DNA of 64,000 nucleotides, from the NCBI RefSeq assembly GCF_040373385.1, contig NZ_JBDXXH010000013.1:21059-85058 (forward strand), read 5' to 3'. Shown one piece after another: positions 17,308-26,768 of this stretch; the first letter of the stretch is position 1, and the number at the start of each line of letters is the position of its first letter. Source of the stretch: Nitratidesulfovibrio sp. (lineage in GTDB: Bacteria; Desulfobacterota; Desulfovibrionia; Desulfovibrionales; Desulfovibrionaceae). Both the position numbers and the translations under genes were made by a program. The notes beneath the pieces are model-generated. The model was not told where the DNA came from. It saw only the letters and a program-made list of their open reading frames with translations, and made no database searches.

Positions 17308-18801
17308 ATGCAACGACACGAGACACTTGACCTGGAAGATTTCGAAGCTCTGCTGCACCGGGCGGCGACCATGATCGCGGACCGGGTGGAGCGCATCGGC
17401 CCGTGCGCCGAGGGTCCGGTGGTGCACCCGGCCACGTTCGACGAACTGGCGGCCCTGATTCCGTCCGACTGGCCGGAGGCGGGCGCGGGGGCGCACGCGG
17501 TGCTGGACGACGTGGCGCGGTGCATAGAGCCGTACGCCACGCGCATCGGGCATCCGCGCTTTCTGGCATGGATAACCACCAGCCCGGCCCCGGCGGGTAC
17601 GCTGGGCGACATCGTGTGCACGGGGCTGAACCAGGCACCGCTGTCGTTCAAGGGCGGCCCTGCGGCCACGGTGCTGGAGCACGTGGTCATCGGCTGGCTG
17701 GCCCGGCTGTTCGGCCTGCCGGAAGCGGTCGGTGCCGCAGGCGGTGCGGACGGCGCGGGCGGCACCATCGTGTCCGGCGGCACCATGGCCAACCTGATGG
17801 GCCTGACCGTGGCGCGGCACACGCACTTTCCGGAGGCGGCCACCAAGGGGCTTGCGGGCATCGGACGCACCCCGGTGCTGTACGTTTCCGACCAGGGGCA
17901 CATGTCCATCGAGCGTTCCGCGGTGTTGCTGGGCCTGGGCGCGGACAACGTGCGCGCCATCCCGTCCGACGCGGACAACCGCATGGACGTGGCGGCCCTG
18001 CGCACGGCCATCGCCACGGACCGGAAGGCGGGCCTGGCCCCGTTCTGCGTGGTGGCCCAGGCCGGCTCGGTGACCACCGGCGCGGTGGACCCGCTGCCGG
18101 AGATTGCCGACATATGCGCCGCCGAAGGTTTGTGGTTCCATGTTGACGCGGCTTACGGCGGCGCGGCCATGCTGACGGAAGAAGGCCGCGCGCTGCTGGC
18201 TGGCATCGACCGGGCGGACTCCATTTGCGTGGACCCGCACAAATGGTTCTTCATCCCGCTGGAATGCGGGGTGACCCTGTTCCGCAGCAGGGCGCAGCAG
18301 ATTGCCACGTTCCGGGCGCGCGCCTCGTACCTGGGCGAGGAGAATCCGCACGACCTCAAGAACACCACCTTCATCCTCAGCCGCGCCAACCGCGCGCTGA
18401 AGGTGTGGTTTGCCTTCCGCACCTACGGGCGCGAGCGGCTGCGGCGCATCGTGACGCGCAACATGGAACTGGCCCGGCTCTTCCGCGACCTGTGCGCCGC
18501 CTCGCCGGAATGGCGGGTGCTGGCCCCGGTGCAACTGTCCATCGCCTGCGCGCGCTACGTGCCGCAGGGCGATGGCTGGACCGAGGAACAGGTGGACCGC
18601 TTGCAGGTGCGCCTGTTGGAACGGCTGGAGGCATCGGGCGAAGGGTTCCTGACCCCGGCCATGGTGCGCGGTCGGGCCGGGGTGCGCCTGTGCGTGGCCA
18701 ATCACCGCACCTCCGAGGCCGACATCCGCCTGCTGTTCGACCTCATGACCACGCTTGGCCGCGAGCTTGCGGCGCAGGGCTTCCAGACCCCGCAGGTTTA
18801 G
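17308..18801 (+). CDS. PLP-dependent group II decarboxylase (aromatic-amino-acid/glutamate decarboxylase-like)
   Basis: A 497-residue fold-type I PLP enzyme. Conserved blocks: HPRFLAWITTSPAPAG, GGTMANLMGL, HMSIERSA, WFHVDAAYGG (PLP-binding Asp), and VDPHKWFFIPLECG, whose lysine binds PLP. Relatives decarboxylate aromatic amino acids, glutamate, diaminobutyrate or cysteine sulfinate; the substrate cannot be fixed from sequence. It interrupts the usually contiguous cdsA-dxr pair and is preceded by a gap made almost entirely of hairpins. No clear Shine-Dalgarno is seen. dxr starts 37 bases after its stop, so the two may be co-transcribed. Confidence 0.85.
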   Translation: MQRHETLDLEDFEALLHRAATMIADRVERIGPCAEGPVVHPATFDELAALIPSDWPEAGAGAHAVLDDVARCIEPYATRIGHPRFLAWITTSPAPAGTLGDIVCTGLNQAPLSFKGGPAATVLEHVVIGWLARLFGLPEAVGAAGGADGAGGTIVSGGTMANLMGLTVARHTHFPEAATKGLAGIGRTPVLYVSDQGHMSIERSAVLLGLGADNVRAIPSDADNRMDVAALRTAIATDRKAGLAPFCVVAQAGSVTTGAVDPLPEIADICAAEGLWFHVDAAYGGAAMLTEEGRALLAGIDRADSICVDPHKWFFIPLECGVTLFRSRAQQIATFRARASYLGEENPHDLKNTTFILSRANRALKVWFAFRTYGRERLRRIVTRNMELARLFRDLCAASPEWRVLAPVQLSIACARYVPQGDGWTEEQVDRLQVRLLERLEASGEGFLTPAMVRGRAGVRLCVANHRTSEADIRLLFDLMTTLGRELAAQGFQTPQV

Positions 18802-18838
18802 CCCCGCCAGCATACGGCGGAAAGGGAAGAACACGGGC

Positions 18839-20188
18839 ATGATCCGCTACATTTCGCGCATGCCGGACCGGGCCTGGGAAGACCATGCGCCGCGCACGGT
18901 GGCCCTGCTGGGCAGCACCGGCTCCATCGGCACCAGCGCGCTGAAGGTCATCGAGGCGCATCCCGGCCTGCTCCGTGTTGCCGCGCTGGCCGGTGCGCGC
19001 AACGTGCGCCTGCTGGCCGAACAGGCCACCCGCCACCGCCCCGCGCACCTCGGCGTGCTGGACGAGGCGGGCGCGGCAGAACTGCGCGCGCTGCTGCCCT
19101 CCGGGTACGCGCCGGACATCCACGTGGGGCCGGCAGGGTACGCCACGCTGGCCGCCCTGCCGGACGCCTCCACGGTGCTGTCCGCCCAGGTGGGGGCCGC
19201 CGGGCTGCGGGCCACGGTGGCGGCGGCGCAAGCGGGCAAGGTGATCTGCCTCGCCAACAAGGAATCGCTGGTGCTGGCGGGCGCGCTCATCAGGCAGATT
19301 TGTACGGAAACGGGCGCGGTGGTGCTGCCCGTGGATTCGGAACACAACGCCGTGTTCCAGGCCCTGCGCGTGCACGACGCCTTGCGGGGCGGGGGGCAGG
19401 CGCCCGATGTCGTGCGCCGGATCATTCTTACCGCGTCGGGCGGCCCGTTCCGGGGGCGCGACCGGGCCTTCCTGTCCACGGTCACCCGCGAGCAGGCCCT
19501 GAATCATCCCAACTGGTCCATGGGCGCAAAGATCACCATCGATTCCGCAACGCTGATGAACAAGGGGCTGGAGGTCATCGAGGCCTACCACCTGTACGGG
19601 GTGGCCCCGGACGCCATCGAGGTGGTGGTGCACCCGCAGTCCATCGTGCATTCGCTGGTGGAATACGCCGACGGCTCGCAGATCGCCCATCTGGGCACGC
19701 CGGACATGCGCATTGCCATTGCCTACTGCATGGCCTGGCCGCACTGCGTGGACACCGGGGTGGCTCCGCTGGACCTGGTGCGGGCGGGCAGCTTGACCTT
19801 CGAGGCCCCCGACTTATCCTCTTTCCCGTGCCTTGCGCTGGCGCGACGCGCGCTTGCGAGCGAGGCGCGCACACCCGGCGGGGCGGGCCTGCCCGTGGTG
19901 CTCAACGCCGCCAACGAGGCAGCAGTAGAGCTTTTCCTGCACGGGTGCATCGGGTTCATGGACATTCCCGCGCTCATCGAACGGGCGCTGGACGCCCATC
20001 AGGCCAAACCGGCAGACACCACCGGAGCGGCAGACACCGATCCGGCAGGCGCGGTGGCTCGCGCCAATGCAGAGATATACATGCCGATGCACGACATCGA
20101 CCACATAGAGGCGCTCGACGCCGCAACCCGCCGCCGCGTGCGCCACTGGGCAGACGCGGTCGGCACGCAAGGAACGGGTAACGCATGA
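18839..20188 (+). CDS. dxr: 1-deoxy-D-xylulose 5-phosphate reductoisomerase
   Basis: A 449-residue enzyme of the MEP isoprenoid pathway, making 2-C-methyl-D-erythritol 4-phosphate with NADPH. Visible motifs: GSTGSIGTSALKV (NADPH), ANKESLVLAG, PVDSEHNAVFQ (metal), TASGGPFRG, NHPNWSMGAKITIDSATLMNKGLEVIEA in parts, and VVLNAANEAAV. It is longer than the usual ~390-400 residues through a ~20-residue N-terminal lead and a C-terminal insert (res. ~385-405, ADTTGAADTDPAG). AAGGGAAG precedes the ATG. It overlaps rseP by four bases. Confidence 0.93.
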   Translation: MIRYISRMPDRAWEDHAPRTVALLGSTGSIGTSALKVIEAHPGLLRVAALAGARNVRLLAEQATRHRPAHLGVLDEAGAAELRALLPSGYAPDIHVGPAGYATLAALPDASTVLSAQVGAAGLRATVAAAQAGKVICLANKESLVLAGALIRQICTETGAVVLPVDSEHNAVFQALRVHDALRGGGQAPDVVRRIILTASGGPFRGRDRAFLSTVTREQALNHPNWSMGAKITIDSATLMNKGLEVIEAYHLYGVAPDAIEVVVHPQSIVHSLVEYADGSQIAHLGTPDMRIAIAYCMAWPHCVDTGVAPLDLVRAGSLTFEAPDLSSFPCLALARRALASEARTPGGAGLPVVLNAANEAAVELFLHGCIGFMDIPALIERALDAHQAKPADTTGAADTDPAGAVARANAEIYMPMHDIDHIEALDAATRRRVRHWADAVGTQGTGNA

Positions 20189-21249
20189 GCAGCTTCCTTT
20201 CGGTCCTCCTGGTCCTTGGCGGCCTGATATTCTTCCACGAACTCGGGCATTTCCTGATAGCACGGCTGTTCGGCATCGGCGTGCAGACCTTTTCGCTGGG
20301 CTTTGGCCCGCGCCTGTTCGGCTGGCGCGGCGGCCAGACCGACTACCGGCTGTCGCTGGTGCCGCTGGGCGGCTACGTGTCGCTGGTGGGCGAAAGCGAT
20401 GACGCGGAACTGCCAGAGGGCTTCGAAAAACGCCACAGCTTCACCCTGCGCCCGGCGTGGCAGCGGCTGCTGGTCATTGCCGCCGGGCCGGTATTCAACC
20501 TGCTGCTGGCGTGGTTCATCTACTGGGGGCTGTTCTGGGCGCACGGGCAGTTCCAACTGGCCCCGGAAGTTGGCCGGGTGCAGCCGGAAAGCCCCGCCGC
20601 CATCGCGGGCGTGGCCCCCGGTGACCGCATCCTGTCCATCGGCGGCAAGCCCGTGCAGTGGTGGGACGATGTGGCCGGGTCCATCGTGGCCAGCGAGGGC
20701 CGCGAACTGGCCATCGCCATCGACCGCAACGGCACGGCCCTGACCCTGAACGTCCAGCCCGAGGTGCGCAGCCGCAAGACCATCTTCGGCGAGGACGAGC
20801 ACACCTGGCTCATCGGCATCCAGGCATCCGGCCGCACCGTGTCCCTGCCGCTGGACGGCACCTCGGCCATGAAGGCCGGGCTGGACCAGACCTGGCGAAT
20901 GATCGTCATCACCGGCCAGAGCGTGCAGAAGATCTTCGAGCGGGTGGTGCCGCTGGATTCGGTGGGCGGCCCCATCATGATCGCCCAGATGGTCAGCGAA
21001 CAGTCGCGCCAGGGGCTGGACAGCGTGCTGGCCCTCACCGCGCTGATCAGCATCAACCTGGGGCTGCTGAACCTGCTGCCCATACCCGTGCTGGACGGCG
21101 GGCACATCATCTTCCTAACCATGGAAATGGTCATGCGCCGCCCGGTCAATGCCCGCCTGCGCGAGGTGACCAGCCGCATCGGCCTGGCCTTCCTGCTGGC
21201 CCTGATGCTGCTGGCCACCTACAACGACATCGTGCGGAACCTGCAATGA
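20185..21249 (+). CDS. rseP: RseP-type site-2 (M50) metalloprotease
   Basis: A 354-residue intramembrane protease. The zinc site HELGH is at residues 18-22 within the first membrane helix, and the third ligand region NLLPIPVLDGGH lies near the C-terminus. One PDZ domain spans about residues 120-200 (PAAIAGVAPGDRILSIGGKPV). The family cleaves anti-sigma factors and signal-peptide remnants in the inner membrane. ATG overlaps the dxr stop (ATGA), so coupling is likely. Confidence 0.93.
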   Translation: MSSFLSVLLVLGGLIFFHELGHFLIARLFGIGVQTFSLGFGPRLFGWRGGQTDYRLSLVPLGGYVSLVGESDDAELPEGFEKRHSFTLRPAWQRLLVIAAGPVFNLLLAWFIYWGLFWAHGQFQLAPEVGRVQPESPAAIAGVAPGDRILSIGGKPVQWWDDVAGSIVASEGRELAIAIDRNGTALTLNVQPEVRSRKTIFGEDEHTWLIGIQASGRTVSLPLDGTSAMKAGLDQTWRMIVITGQSVQKIFERVVPLDSVGGPIMIAQMVSEQSRQGLDSVLALTALISINLGLLNLLPIPVLDGGHIIFLTMEMVMRRPVNARLREVTSRIGLAFLLALMLLATYNDIVRNLQ

Positions 21250-22424
21250 CCCAGGTGCCCCCGACGGCGGGGCGAGTCGTGGCCCCCGACCCGACCGCAC
21301 CCACTGGACCCACTGGCCCCATAGGGGCCTGCGCCCAGCACGGCGCGGGGGGCATCACCCTGGCCCTGAACGCGGCGGAATCGCGCGTGCAGGCCGCCGC
21401 CCTGCGCGACGGCGAAGCCCTGTTCGCGCAGGAATGGCACGTACCCTCGCAGGGTACGGAACTGCTGGCCCCGGCCCTGGCCGACGCCTTCGCGCGGATG
21501 CGCCTTTCGCTGAGTGACGTGCGGCGCATCGCCTGCGTGCAGGGCCCCGGCAGCTTCACCGGGCTGCGCCTGGTGCTGTCCACGGCGGCGGGCATGGCCC
21601 GCGCGCTGGGGGCGCGGCAGGCCGGGTTATCGTACACGCAACTGCTGGCCTGCGGTCCGCTGCTGCCGCGCGGGGCGGTGCTGTGGGTGCTGACCCACGC
21701 CCGGCGCGGGCTGGTGCACATGCAGGCCTTCCGCATGCCCGGCGAGACGCTGGACGTCGCCAGCACCGGCGCCCCCGACGTCGCCCCGGACGCTGCTCCG
21801 GACACTGCCGCCGCCACGCCCCCCCGCCTGCCCGAAGCCCTGACCCCGGTGGAGGCGGCAACGCTTGACGCCGCCGTGGCCCGAATAGTGGCGCTTCAGC
21901 CAAACATAGAACACGCCGAGGGCAAATCGGCGGCGGCCGGATGCGATACTGACGCCGCCGTGGCCCGAATAGTGGCGCTTCAGCCAAACATAGAACACGC
22001 CGAGGGCAAATCGGCGGCGGCCGGATGCGATACTGACGCCGCCGTGGCCCGAATAGTGGCGCTTCAGCCAAACACAGAACACGCCGAGGGCAAATCGGCG
22101 GCGGCCCGATTCGATGCGGCCCCCGCCGTCTACCTGATGGGCAGCGGGGTCACCCGCAACCGCGCCGTCCTTGCCCCGGCATTGGCCGCGCTGTTGCCGG
22201 GGGCCTGCTTTCTGCCCAGCCGGTTCGACCACCCCGCCCCCGCCCTGCTGCTGCCCCTGGCCGCCACGGCCACCTACGGCCCCGATGACGTGCAACCGCT
22301 GTACGTGCGCCCCTGCGACGCGGAAGAAAACCTGCCCGCAATGGCCGCCGCGCGCGGCATGGACCCGGAACAGGCCCGGCTGGCACTGGCCCGGCTGACA
22401 ACAGCCCCGCTCGCCGACGCATAA
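21246..22424 (+). CDS. tsaB: tRNA threonylcarbamoyladenosine biosynthesis protein TsaB, with in-frame repeat insertion
   Basis: A 392-residue ASKHA-fold protein that works with TsaD and TsaE to make t6A37 in tRNA. The core is clear: ITLALNAAESRVQAA, RIACVQGPGSFTGLRLVLSTAAGMARALG, and a C-terminal YVRPCDAEENLP. TsaB is normally ~220-240 residues. The excess comes from a Pro/Thr-rich N-terminus, an Ala/Pro linker (res. ~165-200) and three tandem 28-residue repeats (res. ~208-291; unit begins DAAVARIVALQPNIEHAEG) encoded by an 84-bp direct repeat. Repeat codons (CGA, ATA, CTT, CCA, ACT) differ from the surrounding strongly GC3-biased gene. ATG overlaps the rseP stop. Confidence 0.85.
   Translation: MTQVPPTAGRVVAPDPTAPTGPTGPIGACAQHGAGGITLALNAAESRVQAAALRDGEALFAQEWHVPSQGTELLAPALADAFARMRLSLSDVRRIACVQGPGSFTGLRLVLSTAAGMARALGARQAGLSYTQLLACGPLLPRGAVLWVLTHARRGLVHMQAFRMPGETLDVASTGAPDVAPDAAPDTAAATPPRLPEALTPVEAATLDAAVARIVALQPNIEHAEGKSAAAGCDTDAAVARIVALQPNIEHAEGKSAAAGCDTDAAVARIVALQPNTEHAEGKSAAARFDAAPAVYLMGSGVTRNRAVLAPALAALLPGACFLPSRFDHPAPALLLPLAATATYGPDDVQPLYVRPCDAEENLPAMAAARGMDPEQARLALARLTTAPLADA
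21867..22118 (+). repeat. 84-bp direct repeat (x3) inside tsaB
   Basis: Units begin at 21867, 21951 and 22035. The first two appear identical; the third differs at one internal base (ACATAG to ACACAG) and diverges at its last ~12 bases. The period is a multiple of three, so the reading frame is kept. Confidence 0.92.
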
Positions 22425-22670
22425 TACGCTCCGTCCCCTCTGCCGTCAGGCGGGTTTGCCCCCCGGCACATCACGCCGCAGCGCCCTTCCCGATTTCCTG
22501 ATGGGGCCGCCGGGACGACCCGCGAATGCCCTCCTTCCCCGCCCCCGTAGCCGCGCCCCTGGCTCTCGCCCCGTCCTTTCCCGGCCTCCGAGCCCACACG
22601 CCACGCCCCCAACCTAAAGCCCTCCGCTCACCCGCCGATAAGGTTTGCGAGGGAGCAGGCGGTGCCACTC

Positions 22671-22686
22671 TGGCACCGGCCTTGCA
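22671..22686 (+). promoter_or_regulatory. Sigma-54 promoter of fliD
   Basis: TGGCAC-N5-TTGCA at 22671-22686 matches the -24/-12 consensus, with GG and GC dinucleotides correctly spaced. Transcription would begin near 22697, about 45 bases before fliD. The remainder of the 316-bp gap after tsaB shows no other clear element. Confidence 0.85.
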
Positions 22687-22740
22687 CCCTCACGGCGGGA
22701 GACCCCCATCGGGAAATTTCTTCCGGCGAAGAGGTGCATC

Positions 22741-24495
22741 ATGGTTGAACTGGCATCCGGCGGCGTATACTTTTCCGGGCTCGGCAACGGCACGGACTTC
22801 ACCAAGGTCATCGACCAGTTGAAGTCCATCGAGCAGATTCCGCAAAAGCGCCTTACCCTGTGGAAGGCAGACTGGCAGAAACGCCAGGATGCCTTTGGCG
22901 AGTTGCGCACGGAAATCGCCACGCTCAAGGACATCGTGGACTCCATGAACACCATGGAAAAATTCATGGTGAAGACGCCGTCCAGTTCCAACGAAACCGT
23001 GGCCAGCGCCACCACCGATTCCAGCGTCCTTGAAGGCACCTACAAGATAGAGGTGGGGCAACTGGCGTCCAGTTCCATCTGGACCTACAACACCGCCTTC
23101 GCCGACAAGAAGACCAAGGTCAACGACTCCGGCAGCGACCAGCAGTTCGTCTACACCTACATGGGCAAGACCCGCTCGATCACGGTGCCCAGCGGCACCA
23201 CCATCGACGGGCTCAAGAACATGATCAACAACGACCCCCAGAACCCCGGGGTAAAGGCCATGCTGGTGCAGAACGGCACCGGCTACACCTTCCAGTTCCG
23301 GGGCATGGACATGGGGTCCAACGCCACGCTGTCGGTAGGGGCGGGCACCACCGTCACCGGACTTCCCAGTACGGCCGCCAACTGGACCGTGCAAGCCAAC
23401 CAGAATGCCCAGTACCGGGTCAACGGCTGGCCCGCCACCACCTGGCTGGAATCGAACTCCAACACGCTGACCGGCGCCGTGGAAGGCATGACCATCACGC
23501 TGCGGGACGTGGGCACCTCGCAGATTTCGGTGGTCACCGACATCGAGAAAATCAAGGAAAACGTCGTCGGCTTCGTCGATGCCATGAACGCGGTGCGGAC
23601 GAAGATCAAGGAACTGACCGCCGTCAACAGTTCCAAGGACGTGGACAGCCCCGACGATGCCTCGTCGCTGTACTCCATGCAAAAGGGTTCCGTCCTGACC
23701 GGCAACTACGGCGTGCAGTTGCTGGCCACCCAGCTCAAGATGGCCACGGCGGACAAGGCCGCCGGCTTCGAATACCAGTACAAGGACGGCAACCTGCTGC
23801 GCGGCGACGTCTATTCGTCGCTGTCGCACATCGGCATCATGACCATTGCCGACTCCAACAGCCCCACTTCGGGCCTTCTGGAAATCCGGGAAGAAGACCT
23901 GGGGGACGGCCTGCCCTCCCTGGACCGGGCGTTGCGCGAAAATCCCGAGGCCGTGGCCGAATTGTTCGCCGCCAGCGGGCAGCCCCAGTCCGACTCGTCC
24001 GACTTCAGCTACTACTCGCACGTCAAGGGCGTGACCAAGGCGGGCATCTACGACGTGACCTACGACGTGGATGCCTCGGGCAACATCGTCAACGCCTTCA
24101 TCGGCGGCAAGCGCGCCAACGTCGACAACGCGAACAAGCAGATCACCGCCATGGAAGGCGACGCCCGAGGCCTGGCGCTGCAAATAGACAACCTGTCGCA
24201 GGGCAGCTATTCGAGCCGCATGCGCATCAAGGAAGGCAAGCTGAGCGGACTCAGCAGCCAGCTTGAAGACATGTTGGGCAGCGACGGCGCGCTGAAGATC
24301 CTGGAAGACAATTACCAGGAGATCATGGACGACATACAGACCAAGATCGACAAGGAAGTGGACCGCGTCACCCAGTGGGAACGGCGCGAACGGCTGCGCT
24401 ATTCGCGGCTGGAGGCCACCCTGGCCCGCTACGATGCGCTCGGCAAGTCGGTGGAAAGCCAAATCAAGTCGTTGTCCACTTCAACGTCTTCGTAG
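22741..24495 (+). CDS. fliD: Flagellar filament cap protein (hook-associated protein 2)
   Basis: A 584-residue FliD, which caps the filament tip and helps flagellin subunits fold as they are added. The N-terminal FliD domain contains FSGLGNGTDFTKVIDQLKSIEQ-type sequence and the C-terminal FliD domain includes SGLLEIREEDLGDGL and the coiled segment from ~res. 480 to the end. As expected for an exported axial protein it has no signal peptide, and its termini are helical. GAAGAGG precedes the ATG. A sigma-54 promoter lies directly upstream; fliS follows. Confidence 0.93.
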   Translation: MVELASGGVYFSGLGNGTDFTKVIDQLKSIEQIPQKRLTLWKADWQKRQDAFGELRTEIATLKDIVDSMNTMEKFMVKTPSSSNETVASATTDSSVLEGTYKIEVGQLASSSIWTYNTAFADKKTKVNDSGSDQQFVYTYMGKTRSITVPSGTTIDGLKNMINNDPQNPGVKAMLVQNGTGYTFQFRGMDMGSNATLSVGAGTTVTGLPSTAANWTVQANQNAQYRVNGWPATTWLESNSNTLTGAVEGMTITLRDVGTSQISVVTDIEKIKENVVGFVDAMNAVRTKIKELTAVNSSKDVDSPDDASSLYSMQKGSVLTGNYGVQLLATQLKMATADKAAGFEYQYKDGNLLRGDVYSSLSHIGIMTIADSNSPTSGLLEIREEDLGDGLPSLDRALRENPEAVAELFAASGQPQSDSSDFSYYSHVKGVTKAGIYDVTYDVDASGNIVNAFIGGKRANVDNANKQITAMEGDARGLALQIDNLSQGSYSSRMRIKEGKLSGLSSQLEDMLGSDGALKILEDNYQEIMDDIQTKIDKEVDRVTQWERRERLRYSRLEATLARYDALGKSVESQIKSLSTSTSS

Positions 24496-24646
24496 CCACG
24501 GCGGCCACCACGACCGGGACAATCAGGGTGCCCGCCCCGAGCGGCCATGCCCCAGACGAACACCCCCCGCCACGGCGCGGGGAACGACCACAACCCGCGA
24601 CACACTCACCGCACAGGCGCGCGGGCGCATACACCGGGAGAATGCA

Positions 24647-25465
24647 ATGCAGAAGGCCGCACACGCCTACCTTCAGACCCAGGTCACCACGACCACCCAG
24701 GGCGAACTGTTGCTCCTGCTGTATGACGGGGCCATCAAGTTCCTGAACCAGGCCAAGGAAAAGATCGCCGAACGCGACTACGCGGGCAAGGGCATCCTGA
24801 TCTCCAAGGCCCTGGACATCGTCAATGAACTGGACGCCAGCCTGAACCTGGAAAAGGGCGGCGAACTGGCGCAGAACCTGCACAAGCTGTACTTCTACTG
24901 CTCCACCCGCCTGCTCAACGCCAACCTGAAGATGGACGTGGCGTTCATCGACGAGGTGATCAAGATCCTGTCCGGCCTGCGCGGCGCCTACGGCCAGATC
25001 GTCAACACCCCGGAGGCCATGGCCGTGGGGGCCAGCATGGCGGCCAACCGCACGCCCGCCAACGCCGCGCCTTCGCGCGTGCCGCTGCCCACCGCGCACA
25101 TGCCGCCGCTGGGCAAGCCCGCGCAGTTCGGTCGCGCCCATGCCCAGGCCTACGGCCAGCAGGCCCCGGCGGGTGATGCCGTGCCGCAGGCGACCACCCT
25201 CGTGAGCCCGGCCCAGCCAGCCCAGCTAGCCGTGACGGAGCAGGCCGCGCAGGCAGCCGCCCCCGTCGTCCCGGCGCCACACACAGCGGCGATGGCGGCG
25301 GGCGTACCGCCCACGGCCCCTGACAATACCGCCGATGGCCCGGCAGCCCCAGACGCGCCGGACGCACCCGGTGCCCCCGTTGCTCCCGATGCCCCGCAGA
25401 CGAAGGGATTTGCCCCCAGCCGCATGGCCGCAGCCAACCTGTATCGCAAGTTCGCGCAGGGCTAG
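24647..25465 (+). CDS. fliS: Flagellar export chaperone FliS with long C-terminal extension
   Basis: Residues 1-~125 are a FliS domain (AYLQTQVTTTTQGELLLLLYDGAIKFLNQA; INELDASLNLEKGGELAQNL-like segment; LYFYCSTRLLNANLK), the flagellin-specific chaperone. FliS is usually ~130 residues; here about 145 further residues rich in Ala, Pro and Gln follow, ending in an SRMAAANLYRKFAQG tail. The extension looks disordered and includes DAPDAPGAPVAPDAP-like repeats. GGGAG precedes the ATG at 24647. It lies ~150 bases after fliD. Confidence 0.88.
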   Translation: MQKAAHAYLQTQVTTTTQGELLLLLYDGAIKFLNQAKEKIAERDYAGKGILISKALDIVNELDASLNLEKGGELAQNLHKLYFYCSTRLLNANLKMDVAFIDEVIKILSGLRGAYGQIVNTPEAMAVGASMAANRTPANAAPSRVPLPTAHMPPLGKPAQFGRAHAQAYGQQAPAGDAVPQATTLVSPAQPAQLAVTEQAAQAAAPVVPAPHTAAMAAGVPPTAPDNTADGPAAPDAPDAPGAPVAPDAPQTKGFAPSRMAAANLYRKFAQG

Positions 25466-25526
25466 GGCGAACGCCGGGCGGCAGACACCCTTCCCATGCC
25501 CGCCCCGCTGGGCTAGAACACGGCCC

Positions 25527-26768
25527 ATGGTCACCGCCGCACCCCACGCCAACGGCCCCACCGGAGCCGCCTTGCCGGGCCATTCCGACCCGCCGGAGCC
25601 TTTCGCGCGGCGTCGGGTGTTGCACGTGGTTTCTTCGCTGGGGCTTGGCGGCACCGAAAAGGTCATGCAGTTGCTGCTGACCCGGCTGGACCCGGCCCGT
25701 TTTCAGCGCGCGGTGTGGAGCCCCGCCGACGGCCCCCGCGCCGCGCCCCTGCGCGAGGCCGGGGTAACCACCTTCATCGGCGGCGACCTGGGCAGCGTGG
25801 CCGCCCGCTTTCTCCCCCACATCGTGCACGTGCACCGTGCGGGCTGGCCCCAGCCGGAACTGCTGCGCCCCCTGCGCACGGCCTTCCGTCAGGCACCTGC
25901 CGCCGCGCGCTCTCCGGGCGCGGGCGCTGACGCGCGTCTTCTCCCCACGGGCGCTGACGCGCCTCGGCGCCTGCCCGCCATCGTGGAAACCAACGTCTTC
26001 GGACGGCACGACCCCTCCCTGTCGGGGCAGCTCATCGACGTCACCCTGTTCGTCTCGCGCTTCTGCGCAGAACGCTTCGCCCGCGTGCACGGCATCGCCG
26101 CCGAGCCCCCGCGCTGGCGGGTGCTGTACAACCCCGTGGACACCGCCCTGTTCGCCCGGCTGACCCCGCCGCCCGCCGATCGCGACTACACCCGCCCCGT
26201 GCTGGGCCGCCTGTCCCGGCCAGACCCCGGCAAGTGGTCGCCACTGGCCCTGCACATCCTGCCCGTGCTGCGCCGCGAGATGCCCCACTTCCGCTACGAC
26301 GTCGTCGGCGGCACCCCGGACGCGGAACGCTACGTGCGCGAGCACGGCCTGACGGACAACGTGCGCTTTCTGCCGCCGCTGCACGACGATGCGGAACTTG
26401 CCGGTTTCTTCAACCAGCTTTCCCTGCTGGCCCACGCCAACGACACCGGCGAAAGCTTCGGGCTGGCCATAGCAGAGGCCATGGCCGCCGGACTGCCGGT
26501 GGTTACCCACCCCTGCCCCGGCCTGCGCGACAACGCCCAACTGGAACTGGTGGAGCATGGGGTCACCGGGCTGGTGGCCGAAACGGCGGACGACTACGCC
26601 GGGGCCGTGCTGCACCTCTTGCGCCACCCCGGTACCGCCCGGCGCATGGGCGAGGCGGGACGGCGCAAGGCCGCCGCGCTGTTCGACGCCGACATGCAGG
26701 CCCGCGCGCTGGAAACGTTGTATGACGAAGTGTGCCCGCCGGAAGTGACGAACGGGGAGGCCCCGTGA
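25527..26768 (+). CDS. Glycosyltransferase family 4-like protein
   Basis: A 413-residue GT-B glycosyltransferase. The N-terminal half starts with VLHVVSSLGLGGTEKVMQLLL, the usual acceptor-domain entry. The C-terminal half has LYNPVD, PVLGRLSRPDPGKWSPLALHI, and the donor-binding ESFGLAIAEAMAAGLPVVTH signature. No membrane segment is seen. Start at 25527 is chosen because homology begins soon after; no strong ribosome-binding site is present. It follows fliS and overlaps the next glycosyltransferase by four bases, so flagellin or surface glycosylation is a reasonable inference. Confidence 0.83.
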   Translation: MVTAAPHANGPTGAALPGHSDPPEPFARRRVLHVVSSLGLGGTEKVMQLLLTRLDPARFQRAVWSPADGPRAAPLREAGVTTFIGGDLGSVAARFLPHIVHVHRAGWPQPELLRPLRTAFRQAPAAARSPGAGADARLLPTGADAPRRLPAIVETNVFGRHDPSLSGQLIDVTLFVSRFCAERFARVHGIAAEPPRWRVLYNPVDTALFARLTPPPADRDYTRPVLGRLSRPDPGKWSPLALHILPVLRREMPHFRYDVVGGTPDAERYVREHGLTDNVRFLPPLHDDAELAGFFNQLSLLAHANDTGESFGLAIAEAMAAGLPVVTHPCPGLRDNAQLELVEHGVTGLVAETADDYAGAVLHLLRHPGTARRMGEAGRRKAAALFDADMQARALETLYDEVCPPEVTNGEAP

